64,000 nucleotides of DNA from Soehngenia longivitae (GTDB taxonomy: Bacteria; Bacillota; Clostridia; Tissierellales; Tissierellaceae). How positions within the stretch are numbered: position 1 is the first letter of the stretch; each line of letters begins with the position of its first letter. Shown here piece after piece: positions 26,769-36,794 of the stretch. The DNA is taken from NCBI RefSeq assembly GCF_004684055.1, contig NZ_SRIB01000007.1, positions 1-64,000 on the forward strand, given 5' to 3'. Under the pieces are notes generated by a model. The model ran no database searches. It worked only from the letters and a program-made list of their open reading frames with translations, and was not told the DNA's origin. A program made the translations under genes and the position numbers.

Positions 26769-27800
26769 ATGGCATTATTTGGAAATGGATCTCGTGATAT
26801 GGGAATAGATTTAGGTACAGCAAATACTTTAGTATTTATGAAAGGGAAAGGAATCATATTAAGAGAGCCTTCAGTAGTTGCAATTGAAAAAATGAGCAGA
26901 AAAGTATTGGCAGTAGGAGAAGAAGCAAAAAAAATGATTGGTAGAACACCTGGAAATATTGTAGCAATCAGACCATTGAAAGATGGTGTAATTGCTGATT
27001 TTGATATTACTCAAGAAATGTTAAAGTATTTCATACAAAGAGCAACACAAAAAAAATCAATATTTCAACCAAGGGTAGTTGTATGTATACCTAGTGGAGT
27101 CACAGAAGTTGAGAAGAGAGCGGTTGAAGAAGCTACAATACAAGCAGGTGCGAAAGAAGCTTACTTGATAGAAGAACCTATGGCTGCAGCAATAGGCGCA
27201 GGGCTACCAGTGCATGAACCAACTGGAAGCATGGTAGTCGATATTGGCGGAGGCACATCTGAAGTAGCTGTGATCTCATTAGGTGGTATTGTTGCTAGCA
27301 TCTCTATAAGAGTTGGTGGAGATGAACTTGATAATTATATAATAAACTATGTAAAAAAAGAATATAATCTTATGATAGGTGAAAGAACAGCTGAGGAAGT
27401 AAAAATCACAATTGGTTCTGCAGTAAAAGATAAGACTTTAGGATCGATGGATATAAGAGGGCGAGATCTTCTCAGTGGACTACCCAGAACAATAAACATC
27501 TCATCTGAAGAAATCTATGAGGCTTTAAAAGAACCAGTGACTAGCATAATCGATGCAATCAAAGCCACTTTAGAAAAAACACCCCCTGAGCTAGCCGCAG
27601 ATGTCATGGAATATGGCATAATGCTGACTGGCGGTGGAGCATTACTTCATGGATTAGACGTATTGACGAACAGAGAAACAGGAATTTTAACAAGAGTTGC
27701 AGAAACACCTCTTGATTGTGTAGCTTTGGGAACAGGGAAAGCTTTGGAAAGCATTGAATTACTAAAAAGAACAACTTCAAAATACAATAGAATTGGGTAG
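26769..27800 (+). CDS. mreB: Rod shape-determining protein MreB
   Basis: A 343-residue bacterial actin that directs lateral wall synthesis. The phosphate-binding loops [12 protein letters not shown] and [14 protein letters not shown] and the adenosine motif [13 protein letters not shown] are all intact. It opens the mreBCD-pbp2-minCDE cluster and strongly suggests a rod-shaped cell. GGAGG lies 7 nt before the ATG. Confidence 0.96.
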   Translation: MALFGNGSRDMGIDLGTANTLVFMKGKGIILREPSVVAIEKMSRKVLAVGEEAKKMIGRTPGNIVAIRPLKDGVIADFDITQEMLKYFIQRATQKKSIFQPRVVVCIPSGVTEVEKRAVEEATIQAGAKEAYLIEEPMAAAIGAGLPVHEPTGSMVVDIGGGTSEVAVISLGGIVASISIRVGGDELDNYIINYVKKEYNLMIGERTAEEVKITIGSAVKDKTLGSMDIRGRDLLSGLPRTINISSEEIYEALKEPVTSIIDAIKATLEKTPPELAADVMEYGIMLTGGGALLHGLDVLTNRETGILTRVAETPLDCVALGTGKALESIELLKRTTSKYNRIG

Positions 27801-27808
27801 TGATGACT

Positions 27809-28642
27809 ATGTATTTTTTTAAAAAATACAAAGAGATGATTTTTGTTATTGTGATTGCTGTTATACTGATAGTTACAATTGGATTGACAAGTAGAAGAAG
27901 CGAGCCCATGTCAAAATTTGAAAATTTATTAGGTGGAGTACTAACTCCACTTAATAAAGTCACAAACAGTATAATGCATGGCATAAGTGGAATAATTACT
28001 TCTGTTAGTGATACTATAAATGCTAAAGAAGAAAATATAATATTGAAAAAAGAAATAGAAAAACTAGAAAGTGAGAATAGGGATTTAAGAAATATCATAG
28101 GCAAATCTGATTATTTGCTTAAAGAACAAAAATTATTAGAAACTACTAAATATAATATAGTAAAAGCAGAAGTTATTGGAAGAGAGCCAGAAAATTGGTT
28201 CGATGTATTTACCTTAGATAAAGGTGAAAATGACGGGTTAGAAATCGGTGACACTGTTATTGATGCAGTTGAAATTGATAATAATGTATATCAAGAAGGT
28301 TTAGTGGGCAGAATTGTTGACATTGGAGACAACTGGTCAAAAGTAGTATCAATAACAAATGAAAAGAATTCAGTTGCATTTAAGATAATAAGGACACAAG
28401 ATGGTGGTATTATAGCTGGCAGCAGTGATAATATCATTGAGGGACTTTTGTTCGATTATGAAGCAGATGTTATAATCGGGGATTTGGTATATACTTCTGG
28501 TCTTGGGGAGGTATACCAAAAAGATATTTTCATTGGAGAGGTTTCAGACATAATTGATAATCAAGAAGAGCTTACAAAAAAAATAATTATTAAACCTGCT
28601 GTAAATTTTAAAAAATTATATAATGTGTATGTTATAAAATAA
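27809..28642 (+). CDS. mreC: Rod shape-determining protein MreC
   Basis: A bitopic protein of about 277 residues linking cytoplasmic MreB to the periplasmic-side wall enzymes. A membrane helix near residues 8-26 is followed by a coiled coil (about 60-100) and two beta-barrel domains (LDKGENDGLEIGDTVI). The start is ambiguous: GTG 27800, ATG 27803 and ATG 27809 are all in frame; I favour 27809 because the GTAGTGAT sequence then serves as ribosome binding site. It overlaps or abuts mreB. Confidence 0.92.
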   Translation: MYFFKKYKEMIFVIVIAVILIVTIGLTSRRSEPMSKFENLLGGVLTPLNKVTNSIMHGISGIITSVSDTINAKEENIILKKEIEKLESENRDLRNIIGKSDYLLKEQKLLETTKYNIVKAEVIGREPENWFDVFTLDKGENDGLEIGDTVIDAVEIDNNVYQEGLVGRIVDIGDNWSKVVSITNEKNSVAFKIIRTQDGGIIAGSSDNIIEGLLFDYEADVIIGDLVYTSGLGEVYQKDIFIGEVSDIIDNQEELTKKIIIKPAVNFKKLYNVYVIK

Positions 28643-28651
28643 GAGGTTGAG

Positions 28652-29146
28652 ATGAATATTTTAATTTTATTTTCCGCAGCAATTATTAATTTGATTCTAC
28701 AAAGCGCTGTATTTTCAAGTATTGAAATATTGGGTGTAGTTCCGAATACGGCATTAGTATTAGTTATTGTAGTAAGCCTTCTTAAGGGAAGGTTTACTGG
28801 TTCTATATATGGCGTTTTTGTTGGGCTATTGGCAGATATTTTATATTCGTCAATTATTGGGATAAATTCTTTGATACTGTTTTTTGTGGGCTATTTTATA
28901 GGGTTTGCAAAAGATTCTTTTGCCAGAGATAATTTGCTAACCCCTGTAATTTTTACTGGATTGTCAACTATATTTTATCATGCTATATATGTATTGATAA
29001 TTTATTTTCTGACTGCTGACATTAGTTTAAAGTCTACTCTACAAAATATATTTTCCTTCGAAATAGTTTATAATGCAATATTTGCTATTATGTACTATAA
29101 GATTTTTTCCAAAATATTTACACGCCCAAGAATTAAATTCAATTAG
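28652..29146 (+). CDS. mreD: Rod shape-determining protein MreD
   Basis: A 164-residue membrane protein with about five helices, a partner of MreC and the elongasome. Sequence is poorly conserved in this family, but FAAIINLILQSAVF-type N-terminus, YGVFVGLLADILYSSIIGINSL and its position between mreC and PBP2 are characteristic. Confidence 0.9.
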   Translation: MNILILFSAAIINLILQSAVFSSIEILGVVPNTALVLVIVVSLLKGRFTGSIYGVFVGLLADILYSSIIGINSLILFFVGYFIGFAKDSFARDNLLTPVIFTGLSTIFYHAIYVLIIYFLTADISLKSTLQNIFSFEIVYNAIFAIMYYKIFSKIFTRPRIKFN

Positions 29147-29160
29147 AGTAGGTGGTAATT

Positions 29161-32100
29161 TTGAGCAATAAAAAGAGAGAATTTGATAGATTTGATTTTA
29201 TAAGATATTCTTTGATTGTTCTTGTAGTAGTCTTATTATTCAAGCTGGCAAGCTTGACTATTGCCTATGGCGATTATTATAGAGATTTAGCAGATAATAA
29301 GAGAATAAAAGAAATTTATACATCAGCTCCAAGAGGTGAAATTAGAGATAGATATGGTAGGCTTTTAGCGGGCAATACACCCAGTTTTACTGTACAGCTG
29401 TTAAAAGATGAATTAAATAATTTAGATAAAGCAGAAAGAAATGAACATTTATTACAATTAGTTCGCTTTTTAGAAGAAGATGGAGTTTATTATTCTAATG
29501 ATTATCAAATAGAGTTAAATTCCATTAAATTTAGAGATAACTATGATTATGTTACTAGTGACTTCGAACCGATTGAAGTTTTAATAAATATTCTAATTGA
29601 AAACAATTTAATCGATGACCTTCTGAATGCTCAATTTGAACTTCCATATGAAAATCATTATAGATATGATATTTTGAATAATACAAAAGAGATATTATCC
29701 AAGACAAATGATGTAAGAGATATTTCAGATAATGAAACAAGACAATCTTATGCTCTGTATTTGTCTCAACTTATAGAAAACAATAAAAGTGATATTAGAA
29801 AAATATTAGAACACCCAATAGCAAGACTTATGGCATACGAACTATTAGAAAGTAAAGGATTGCAGCAGAATTTAATTTTAGATGAATTTTCTTCAGTCTA
29901 TCTTGATGATTATATTCAGAATAAAGCTAGTTTAATGAAAAAATTTGATTATATTACTTTCAGTACAACTGCTGAAGAAGATTTCATTAATTTATTTGTT
30001 GAAAACTCATTGAATTCATTTTTGACTAATGTAATCAATGTAAATGATAACGAGAAAATTATCCCAGGCGAAGTCTTGATATCAATGATAAAAGATAGAG
30101 GATTAACGAGTCCGGTTGAGATTGTAATAGATGAAGAACAGAACGCAGTTATATATAAATTATCTAACGGGAATGAAACTAAAGATACAGATCCTTTAGA
30201 ATTACTGATTGAGTTTGCGGTTGAAAATGATATTATTGATGAGTTTATTAAAAGCGACGAGATAAAGTATCACGCTCAATCTAAGCTAATAAGCGATGGA
30301 GTAAATCCTAAAATAACAGTTTCAAAGGGAATAGAATATACTTTTACAAATGAACTTAAAACTTGGGAAAAAAAGAACAAACTTAAATTAGGCATGACAG
30401 TAGAAGAAGCATTTGAAATGATTAAAGAAAATAATGGAATTAATAAAGAGATTAGCAAGTATGAAGTAAGATCTATTCTAGGACTCTTAAATCAAATAAA
30501 TTCACAAGGGTATATGGCTTATCAACCAATAAACATTGCATATGGAATAAAGGATAAAACAGTTGCCAAAATCGAAGAAAATTTGTCTTATGTTCCTGGA
30601 ATATCCATTTCGATAGAACCTGTAAGGTACTATCCAGAAGGCAAGACAGCTGCCCATATACTTGGATATATAGGTAAGATAAGTCAAGATAATGAAATTG
30701 AGAAATACATCAATCAAAACGGATACTCACCAAATGCTTTGATAGGGAAAACCGGGATTGAAGAAAGCTATGAATTAGAGTTAAGCGGAACAAATGGCGT
30801 CAAAAAGGTTGAAGTTGATGCAGTGGGTAATACAGCTAATATAATTGATGAAAAAAAACCTATTCCAGGTAACAATGTGTACTTGACAATAGATTTAAAA
30901 CTTCAAAAAGTTGCAGAGCAAGCTTTAGAACAGACATTGAACGAACTCAGCAAAGGTGGGACATTTGAAAGCAAATGGGGAAATTTCAAATACGGTATTA
31001 ACAGGAGAAAGGGAAGACCATATATTTATGCTAATTCTGGGGCTGTAGTTGTCCTAGATGTAAACACTGGAGAGGTATTAGCTATGGCAAGCTACCCATC
31101 TTATGATGTTAACTTATTTGCAACTGGAATTTCAAGTTCTGATTGGGCTAGTTTATTTCCAGAAGATATAGATAATCCGCTTGCTGCTAGACCACTTTAC
31201 AATATAGCAACACAAACAGCAGTACAACCTGGTTCAACGTATAAGATGGTTACTGCTTTAACTGCTCTTGAAAAAGGCTTAGATCCATTGCTAAAAATTC
31301 GAGATATGGGGTATGTACAAGTTGGGGATAAGAAGTTTCATTGTTTAATATACACTAATACTGGCGGAACACATGGATATGAAAATTTATACGACGCAAT
31401 TGCTGATTCTTGTAACTATTATTTTTACACTTTAGCGTTGGGAAGAAACCAAAGAACTGGAGAAGACATTGGGGTAAAAGTTGAAATTGAGGATCTTGTA
31501 GAAATGTCTAAGAAATTGGGACTTAATGATAAAACTGGAATAGAAATCAATGTTCCTGCAGAAGTGTCTGGAGGAGTTCCAGACCCACAAAAGAAAATCA
31601 TAACTACTAAAGTCTTGTTAAGGAATATGTTAGAAGAGAACTTGAGAAACTATATTTCTGATGGCAAGAGTCTCACTGATGATCAGATAGATGCTGCTAT
31701 AGAAGAGATAGTAAGTTGGACTGAGCTAGATATGCCGCTTTCAAGGGGAGAAGTTGTAAGCAGACTCACAGAAATGGGATTTGACCCAGAAAAAAGAATA
31801 AATTCTGAAAGAGAAGGATTAGCTGACAAGATAAAATACACATATTTAAACCAAGCAGGTTGGACTATAACAGATACTCTAAATGTTGTAATTGGTCAAG
31901 GACAAAATGCTTATACGCCTATACAAATGGCAAATTATATATCAACCATCGCAAATGGTGGAAATAAAAATAAAGTAACACTAATCGATAGTATAATGGA
32001 TTATAATAATTCTAGTGTGCTTTATAAAAGGGAAGTAGAAACTCAAAAAATTGAATTAAATAACTATGAAAATCTTGAACATGTTAAGCAAGGGATGTTA

Positions 32101-32415
32101 AGAGTAGCTGATGATGGTTCAGCAAGAGCAACATTTCAAAATTTTCCAGTAAAAGTGGGTGTAAAAACAGGTACTGCTGAGAGAAGTGGTAGAAATCCTT
32201 ACACAAACGAAACCTTTGATGATTTTGCTTGGTTTGTAGGATTTGCACCATATGACAACCCTGAGATAGCGGTTGCTGCCGTGCTTTTTCAAGGAGGATC
32301 AGGAGGATATGCAGCACCAATGGTAAGAGAAATAATTGCTGAATATATGGGCTTAAATTCTGAAGGTGTAGAAAACTCTTTACCCTTAGAAAACACAATT
32401 TTAAACAATCAATAA
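29161..32415 (+). CDS. mrdA: Penicillin-binding protein 2 (elongasome transpeptidase), very long form
   Basis: A 1084-residue class B PBP, against roughly 600-720 for most PBP2 proteins. After a membrane helix (about 14-34), the pedestal begins with TSAPRGEIRDRYGRLLAG, then a poorly recognisable region of about 390 residues rich in D, N, E and L separates it from the second pedestal motif RYYPEGKTAAHILGYIGKI. The transpeptidase domain has SxxK at S692 (PGSTYK), S750-C-N752 and K1002-TGT. A further 80-residue insert lies between the ISGGVPDP-like loop and the GQGQNAYTP segment. TTG at 29161 follows AGGTGG by 6 nt and is preferred over GTG 29152. Sits between mreD and minC, without rodA. Confidence 0.92.
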   Translation: MSNKKREFDRFDFIRYSLIVLVVVLLFKLASLTIAYGDYYRDLADNKRIKEIYTSAPRGEIRDRYGRLLAGNTPSFTVQLLKDELNNLDKAERNEHLLQLVRFLEEDGVYYSNDYQIELNSIKFRDNYDYVTSDFEPIEVLINILIENNLIDDLLNAQFELPYENHYRYDILNNTKEILSKTNDVRDISDNETRQSYALYLSQLIENNKSDIRKILEHPIARLMAYELLESKGLQQNLILDEFSSVYLDDYIQNKASLMKKFDYITFSTTAEEDFINLFVENSLNSFLTNVINVNDNEKIIPGEVLISMIKDRGLTSPVEIVIDEEQNAVIYKLSNGNETKDTDPLELLIEFAVENDIIDEFIKSDEIKYHAQSKLISDGVNPKITVSKGIEYTFTNELKTWEKKNKLKLGMTVEEAFEMIKENNGINKEISKYEVRSILGLLNQINSQGYMAYQPINIAYGIKDKTVAKIEENLSYVPGISISIEPVRYYPEGKTAAHILGYIGKISQDNEIEKYINQNGYSPNALIGKTGIEESYELELSGTNGVKKVEVDAVGNTANIIDEKKPIPGNNVYLTIDLKLQKVAEQALEQTLNELSKGGTFESKWGNFKYGINRRKGRPYIYANSGAVVVLDVNTGEVLAMASYPSYDVNLFATGISSSDWASLFPEDIDNPLAARPLYNIATQTAVQPGSTYKMVTALTALEKGLDPLLKIRDMGYVQVGDKKFHCLIYTNTGGTHGYENLYDAIADSCNYYFYTLALGRNQRTGEDIGVKVEIEDLVEMSKKLGLNDKTGIEINVPAEVSGGVPDPQKKIITTKVLLRNMLEENLRNYISDGKSLTDDQIDAAIEEIVSWTELDMPLSRGEVVSRLTEMGFDPEKRINSEREGLADKIKYTYLNQAGWTITDTLNVVIGQGQNAYTPIQMANYISTIANGGNKNKVTLIDSIMDYNNSSVLYKREVETQKIELNNYENLEHVKQGMLRVADDGSARATFQNFPVKVGVKTGTAERSGRNPYTNETFDDFAWFVGFAPYDNPEIAVAAVLFQGGSGGYAAPMVREIIAEYMGLNSEGVENSLPLENTILNNQ

Positions 32416-32448
32416 TGATATTTTACTTTGCCATTATGGAGGTATATA

Positions 32449-33090
32449 ATGAGTAATTCGATGATTTCAATAAAAGGGATAGCAGATGGCGTTTATATAA
32501 ATGTTGAAGGAAATGATTACAATAAAATAAAAGAATCCTTAGAGATGAAAATAAATGAAAACATAGAGTTTTTCAAAGGAAGTAAACTAATAGATGTTGT
32601 AGGAGAAGAATTAACACTTGATATTAAGACTGAAATTATGTTATTGTTGAAATACAAATATGATTTCGTATTAAAAAATGAATATATGATATTAGATAGA
32701 GAGATAGAAAAGGAAGATTTAATTAAAAATAATAAAATACCAAATATAGTGGAAGAGGGAATGACTAAATTTGTTCATGGGACATTAAGATCAGGACAAG
32801 AAGTGAGCTACAATGGTAATATTGTCGTTATAGGCGATGTTAATCCAGGAGCAGTATTAAGAGCTAAAGGGAATATCATTGTACTCGGATTGTTACGTGG
32901 AGTTGCACATGCAGGCATTGGAGGTAATAAAAATGCCATTGTTGCAGCGTATAGTTTATTGCCAACTCAACTAAGGATAGATGACATTATAGTAAGACCT
33001 CCTGAAGGGGATTCTTACTATAAGTATCCAGAAATCGCTAGAATTATCGAAGATAAAGTCATAATAGAACCATATCTACCAAACAAATAA
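32449..33090 (+). CDS. minC: Septum site-determining protein MinC
   Basis: A 213-residue FtsZ-assembly inhibitor. The C-terminal beta-helix domain is clear (VHGTLRSGQEVSYNGNIVVIGDVNPGA, then LGLLRGVAHAG). ATG at 32449 follows GGAGG at 32439-32443 and is preferred over an in-frame ATG at 32428. It is the first gene of minCDE. Confidence 0.94.
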   Translation: MSNSMISIKGIADGVYINVEGNDYNKIKESLEMKINENIEFFKGSKLIDVVGEELTLDIKTEIMLLLKYKYDFVLKNEYMILDREIEKEDLIKNNKIPNIVEEGMTKFVHGTLRSGQEVSYNGNIVVIGDVNPGAVLRAKGNIIVLGLLRGVAHAGIGGNKNAIVAAYSLLPTQLRIDDIIVRPPEGDSYYKYPEIARIIEDKVIIEPYLPNK

Positions 33091-33105
33091 AGGGGAGACT
33101 TCTGT

Positions 33106-33918
33106 ATGGAAAATGAAAAAAAAGGAACATCAATTGTTGTCACTTCAGGTAAAGGAGGAGTAGGGAAAACTACCACTAGTGCAAATATAGGCACAGGTTT
33201 AGCAATGCTAGGGTATTCGGTAGTTGTACTAGATGCTGACATAGGTTTAAGAAATTTAGACGTAGTAATGGGATTAGAGAATAGAATAGTTTATGATATA
33301 GTTGATGTAGTTGAAAAAAACTGCAAATTAAAACAAGCGCTCATTAAAGATAAAAGGCATGAAAACTTATATTTACTACCTGCAGCACAAACAAAAGATA
33401 AAACGGCTGTTAGCAGTTCTCAAATGGTTGAATTAGTAAATGAACTTAAGGAAAATTATGATTACATAATTATTGATTCACCTGCAGGGATAGAGCAAGG
33501 TTTTCAATATTCGATAGCCGGTGCTGATGAAGCAATCATAGTAACTACTCCAGAAGTGTCGGCTGTAAGAGATGCTGATAGAGTCATTGGAATTTTAGAG
33601 GCTAATGAAATATATCAACCTAAATTGATTGTAAATAGGATTAGACAAGACATGGTAAAAAGAGGAGACATGATGAATATAGAAGATATATTAGACATTT
33701 TAGCCGTAAAATTATTGGGTGTGGTGCCTGATGATGAAAATGTCGTTATTTCAACAAACAGAGGCGAACCTGTGATAATGGATGAGAAAGCATTATCAGG
33801 AAAAGCTTATAGGAATATTGTAAGGAGAATAATAGGAGAAGAAGTAGATTTTTTAAATTTAGAAAATACTAATCAAGGGAAACTAAGTAAAATGATGAAG
33901 ATACTATTTGGCAGATAG
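33106..33918 (+). CDS. minD: Septum site-determining ATPase MinD
   Basis: A 270-residue deviant Walker ATPase that recruits MinC to the membrane. The P-loop is TSGKGGVGKTT with the signature lysine, followed by LDADIGLRNLD and IIDSPAGIE. The C-terminal amphipathic membrane-targeting helix is LSKMMKILFG. Confidence 0.96.
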   Translation: MENEKKGTSIVVTSGKGGVGKTTTSANIGTGLAMLGYSVVVLDADIGLRNLDVVMGLENRIVYDIVDVVEKNCKLKQALIKDKRHENLYLLPAAQTKDKTAVSSSQMVELVNELKENYDYIIIDSPAGIEQGFQYSIAGADEAIIVTTPEVSAVRDADRVIGILEANEIYQPKLIVNRIRQDMVKRGDMMNIEDILDILAVKLLGVVPDDENVVISTNRGEPVIMDEKALSGKAYRNIVRRIIGEEVDFLNLENTNQGKLSKMMKILFGR

Positions 33919-33929
33919 GAGGCCTTGGA

Positions 33930-34214
33930 ATGGGAATATTAGAGATTTTTTCTAGGAGACAAGAAAAGAGCAAAGACGTGGCAAAGGAAAGATTAAAGTT
34001 AGTATTAGTTCATGATCGTGCAGACCTATCGCCAAGACTATTAGAGCTAATAAAAAACGATATGATAAATGTTATTTCTAATTATGCTGAAATTGATATT
34101 TCAGAAATAGATATTAAAATGACAAAAACTACAAAAGATGGGGATAGCAAACCAGTATCGGCTTTGATTGCCAATATACCAATTAAAAAACTTAAAATAA
34201 GGGATGACATATAA
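33930..34214 (+). CDS. minE: Cell division topological specificity factor MinE
   Basis: A 94-residue protein that stimulates MinD ATPase and drives Min oscillation. The MinD-binding segment AKERLKLVLVHDRADLSP and the C-terminal dimerisation part are present. Presence of MinE with MinCD is typical of Clostridia and differs from the DivIVA-only system of Bacillus. Confidence 0.95.
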   Translation: MGILEIFSRRQEKSKDVAKERLKLVLVHDRADLSPRLLELIKNDMINVISNYAEIDISEIDIKMTKTTKDGDSKPVSALIANIPIKKLKIRDDI

Positions 34215-34235
34215 CTCTAACAATCAGTTAGAGTT
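34213..34235 (+). terminator. Stem-loop after minE, weak terminator or processing site
   Basis: AACTCTAAC and GTTAGAGTT form a 9-bp stem with a 5-nt loop that starts in the minE stop codon. The following bases are ATTGCAATT with no T run, so termination would be inefficient; the next gene begins 27 bp later. Confidence 0.5.
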
Positions 34236-34262
34236 ATTGCAATTAAAAGAAGGGTGAATTGA

Positions 34263-36110
34263 TTGATAAACATAAAAAATTTAGACAAAGCATTAAAAAA
34301 AGTTGAAAAACCAGCAAGATATATTGGCTTAGAAGAAAACTCTCACAATAAAGATATTAATCATGCAAAGGTTAAGTTTGCATTTGCATTTCCAGATGTA
34401 TATGAAGTCGGGATGTCGCATTTAGGATTGCATATATTGTATAATTTAATAAATGATCAACAAGATTTTGTCTGTGAAAGAACTTTTGCACCATGGTTTG
34501 ACATGGAATATCAGATGAGAGATAAAAACATTGAATTATACACATTAGAAAGCAAAGAAGAAGTAAGAAATTTCGATATAGTGGGCTTTACATTGCAATA
34601 CGAATTGAGTTATACAAATTTACTGAATATGCTAGACTTAGCAAAAATTCCAATTCTTTCAAAAGACAGAGATGAGACCTTTCCGATAGTAATAGCTGGT
34701 GGACCGTGTGCTTTTAATCCTGAACCTTTGGCTGATTTTATTGATCTATTTCTGATTGGGGAAGGAGAAGAGGCAACTCTTGAATTGTTAGAGTTATATA
34801 AAAAACACAAAGAAGGAGATTTTAATAAGAAAGAGTTTTTATATGATGCTGCAACAAAAATTGAAGGTATATATGTTCCATCATTTTATGAGATTTTCTA
34901 TAACAAAGACAATACAATCTCTAAAAGGGTTGTACTGGAATCTAAAGTTCCAGAAATTATAAAAAAGAGAAGAGTAAGAGATTTAGATAAGATGTACTGT
35001 CCTGAGAGAATGCTAGTACCTTATATTGAGACTGTGCATGATAGGATATCATTAGAGTTATTCAGAGGCTGTACTCATGGTTGCAGATTTTGTGAAGCTG
35101 GATTTATATATAGACCAATTAGAGAAAAATCGGTTGATACTTTATTATGCCAAGCAGAAAAATTAGTGGATTCTACTGGTTATGATACTATTTCTTTATC
35201 TTCACTGAGTTCTTGTGATTACACACAATTGGATTTATTAATTCATAGTTTATTAGATAAATTTGAAGATAAAAAGGTAGGGGTATCTTTACCTTCGCTG
35301 AGACTTGATTCTATTAGCATCGATATATTAAAAGAGATAGAGAGGGTAAGAAAGACTAGTCTTACTTTTGCTCCAGAGGCAGGTAGTCAAAGATTAAGGG
35401 ACGTGATAAACAAAGGTGTAAATGAGAGCGATTTAGAAATGGCAGTGAGTTATGCATTCAAAGAAGGATACTCTAAAATTAAATTGTATTTTATGATGGG
35501 TCTTCCTACTGAAACCGAGGATGACTTGATTGGAATAAGGGATTTATCGTATAAGGTAAAGGATATGTTTTTCAATAGGCCTAAAGAAGAAAAAGTTGGG
35601 AATTTTCAATTGACAACAAGTGTTTCTTGTTTTGTACCAAAACCATTTACTCCTTTCCAATGGCATGGACAAGATAGCATAGAAAAATTTTACGATAAAA
35701 TAGATTTATTGAAAAAGACTTTTAAGGATCCTAAAATCAAATTCAATTATCACGATCCTAGGGTTAGCTATATGGAAGCTATTATTTCAAGAGGAGATAG
35801 AAGAATTTCGAATTTATTATTAAAAGCTTGGGAATATGGATGCAAATTTGATGGATGGAGTAGTGCATTTAATTTCGATATTTGGCAAAAAGCAATTAAT
35901 GATTCAGGAATAGATCCACATTTTTATGCTAATAGAACCAGAGACTTCGATGAAATTCTCCCTTGGGATTTTATCAATGCAGGGCCAACAAAAAAGACTC
36001 TAATAAGAGAATATAATAAAGCACTGGATGGGAATATAACACCTGATTGTAGAGAAGTATGCAATGGGTGTGGTATTGACAATTGCGAAATGAGAGGAGT
36101 ATTTAATTGA
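34263..36110 (+). CDS. Uncharacterised radical SAM protein (TIGR03960 type, B12-binding-like N-terminus)
   Basis: A 615-residue protein. Residues about 1-230 resemble a Rossmann-like B12-binding domain (FAFPDVYEVGMSHLGLHIL, VIAGGPCAFNPEPLADF). The radical SAM cluster motif is CTHGCRFC in LFRGCTHGCRFCEAG near residue 270. The C-terminus ends with a cysteine group, CREVCNGCGIDNC. The family has no proven reaction; methylthiotransferase or other RNA or protein modification is only a guess. The start is TTG after AGAAGGGTGA. It overlaps the next gene by 4 bp, and the two families are linked or fused in many genomes. Confidence 0.87.
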   Translation: MINIKNLDKALKKVEKPARYIGLEENSHNKDINHAKVKFAFAFPDVYEVGMSHLGLHILYNLINDQQDFVCERTFAPWFDMEYQMRDKNIELYTLESKEEVRNFDIVGFTLQYELSYTNLLNMLDLAKIPILSKDRDETFPIVIAGGPCAFNPEPLADFIDLFLIGEGEEATLELLELYKKHKEGDFNKKEFLYDAATKIEGIYVPSFYEIFYNKDNTISKRVVLESKVPEIIKKRRVRDLDKMYCPERMLVPYIETVHDRISLELFRGCTHGCRFCEAGFIYRPIREKSVDTLLCQAEKLVDSTGYDTISLSSLSSCDYTQLDLLIHSLLDKFEDKKVGVSLPSLRLDSISIDILKEIERVRKTSLTFAPEAGSQRLRDVINKGVNESDLEMAVSYAFKEGYSKIKLYFMMGLPTETEDDLIGIRDLSYKVKDMFFNRPKEEKVGNFQLTTSVSCFVPKPFTPFQWHGQDSIEKFYDKIDLLKKTFKDPKIKFNYHDPRVSYMEAIISRGDRRISNLLLKAWEYGCKFDGWSSAFNFDIWQKAINDSGIDPHFYANRTRDFDEILPWDFINAGPTKKTLIREYNKALDGNITPDCREVCNGCGIDNCEMRGVFN

Positions 36111-36793
36111 AAATAAGAGCTAAATATACGAAATTAGGATATTTAAAATACTTATCTCACCTTGATTTAGTAAGATTATTCAATCGAAGTTTTATAAGAG
36201 CTGATATTCCAGTTAGATATTCTGAAGGGTTCAACCCTCATCCAAAATTATCTTTAGGAAATCCGTTACCTCTTGGAATTGAGAGTGTTTGTGAGTATTT
36301 TGATGTAGAGCTAACTGAAAACATAGAACTCAATGAATTTAACAATAGATTAAATGAAGTTTTACCTAAATGGATTAAAATAATCGAATCCAAAGAAATA
36401 GATGAGCTTACGCCCTCTATTTCATCTACCATGTGCATTACTGAATATGAAATATCAGCAGATTTAACAAATCCAGAAGAAGAGATCGACTATAGTTGTG
36501 AAATTAATAGATTATTAGACTTCAGCAATATTGATATCGAAAAAAAGAAGAAAAAAGGGAAAAACAAAGTGACCATTAAAGTAAACATTAGACCATTTAT
36601 ATTAAAATTGTCTATAAATGGTGTTTATGACGGTTCGATAAAGTTTAAATCAATTGTATTGACGGGTGAAAAAGGAAACGTAAAGCCAAGTGAATTACTT
36701 GAAGTAATCAATAAAAATACTAAAATAAAGCTAGATTTAGATAGCATGAATGCAAGGAAAATAGCAAGCTACACAAACGAATTTGAGGAATAA
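36107..36793 (+). CDS. Radical-SAM-linked protein, DUF2344 (TIGR03936 type)
   Basis: A 228-residue protein recognised by its N-terminus RAKYTKLGYLKYLSHLDLVRLFNRSFIRA and PVRYSEGFNPHPKLSLGNPLPLG. No catalytic motif is visible. The TTG start overlaps the upstream stop (GAGAGGAG 6 nt before), so synthesis is tightly coupled to the radical SAM protein, suggesting a complex. A lysine-rich patch (about 146-153) may contact nucleic acid; this is inference. Confidence 0.87.
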   Translation: MKIRAKYTKLGYLKYLSHLDLVRLFNRSFIRADIPVRYSEGFNPHPKLSLGNPLPLGIESVCEYFDVELTENIELNEFNNRLNEVLPKWIKIIESKEIDELTPSISSTMCITEYEISADLTNPEEEIDYSCEINRLLDFSNIDIEKKKKKGKNKVTIKVNIRPFILKLSINGVYDGSIKFKSIVLTGEKGNVKPSELLEVINKNTKIKLDLDSMNARKIASYTNEFEE

Positions 36794-36794
36794 A

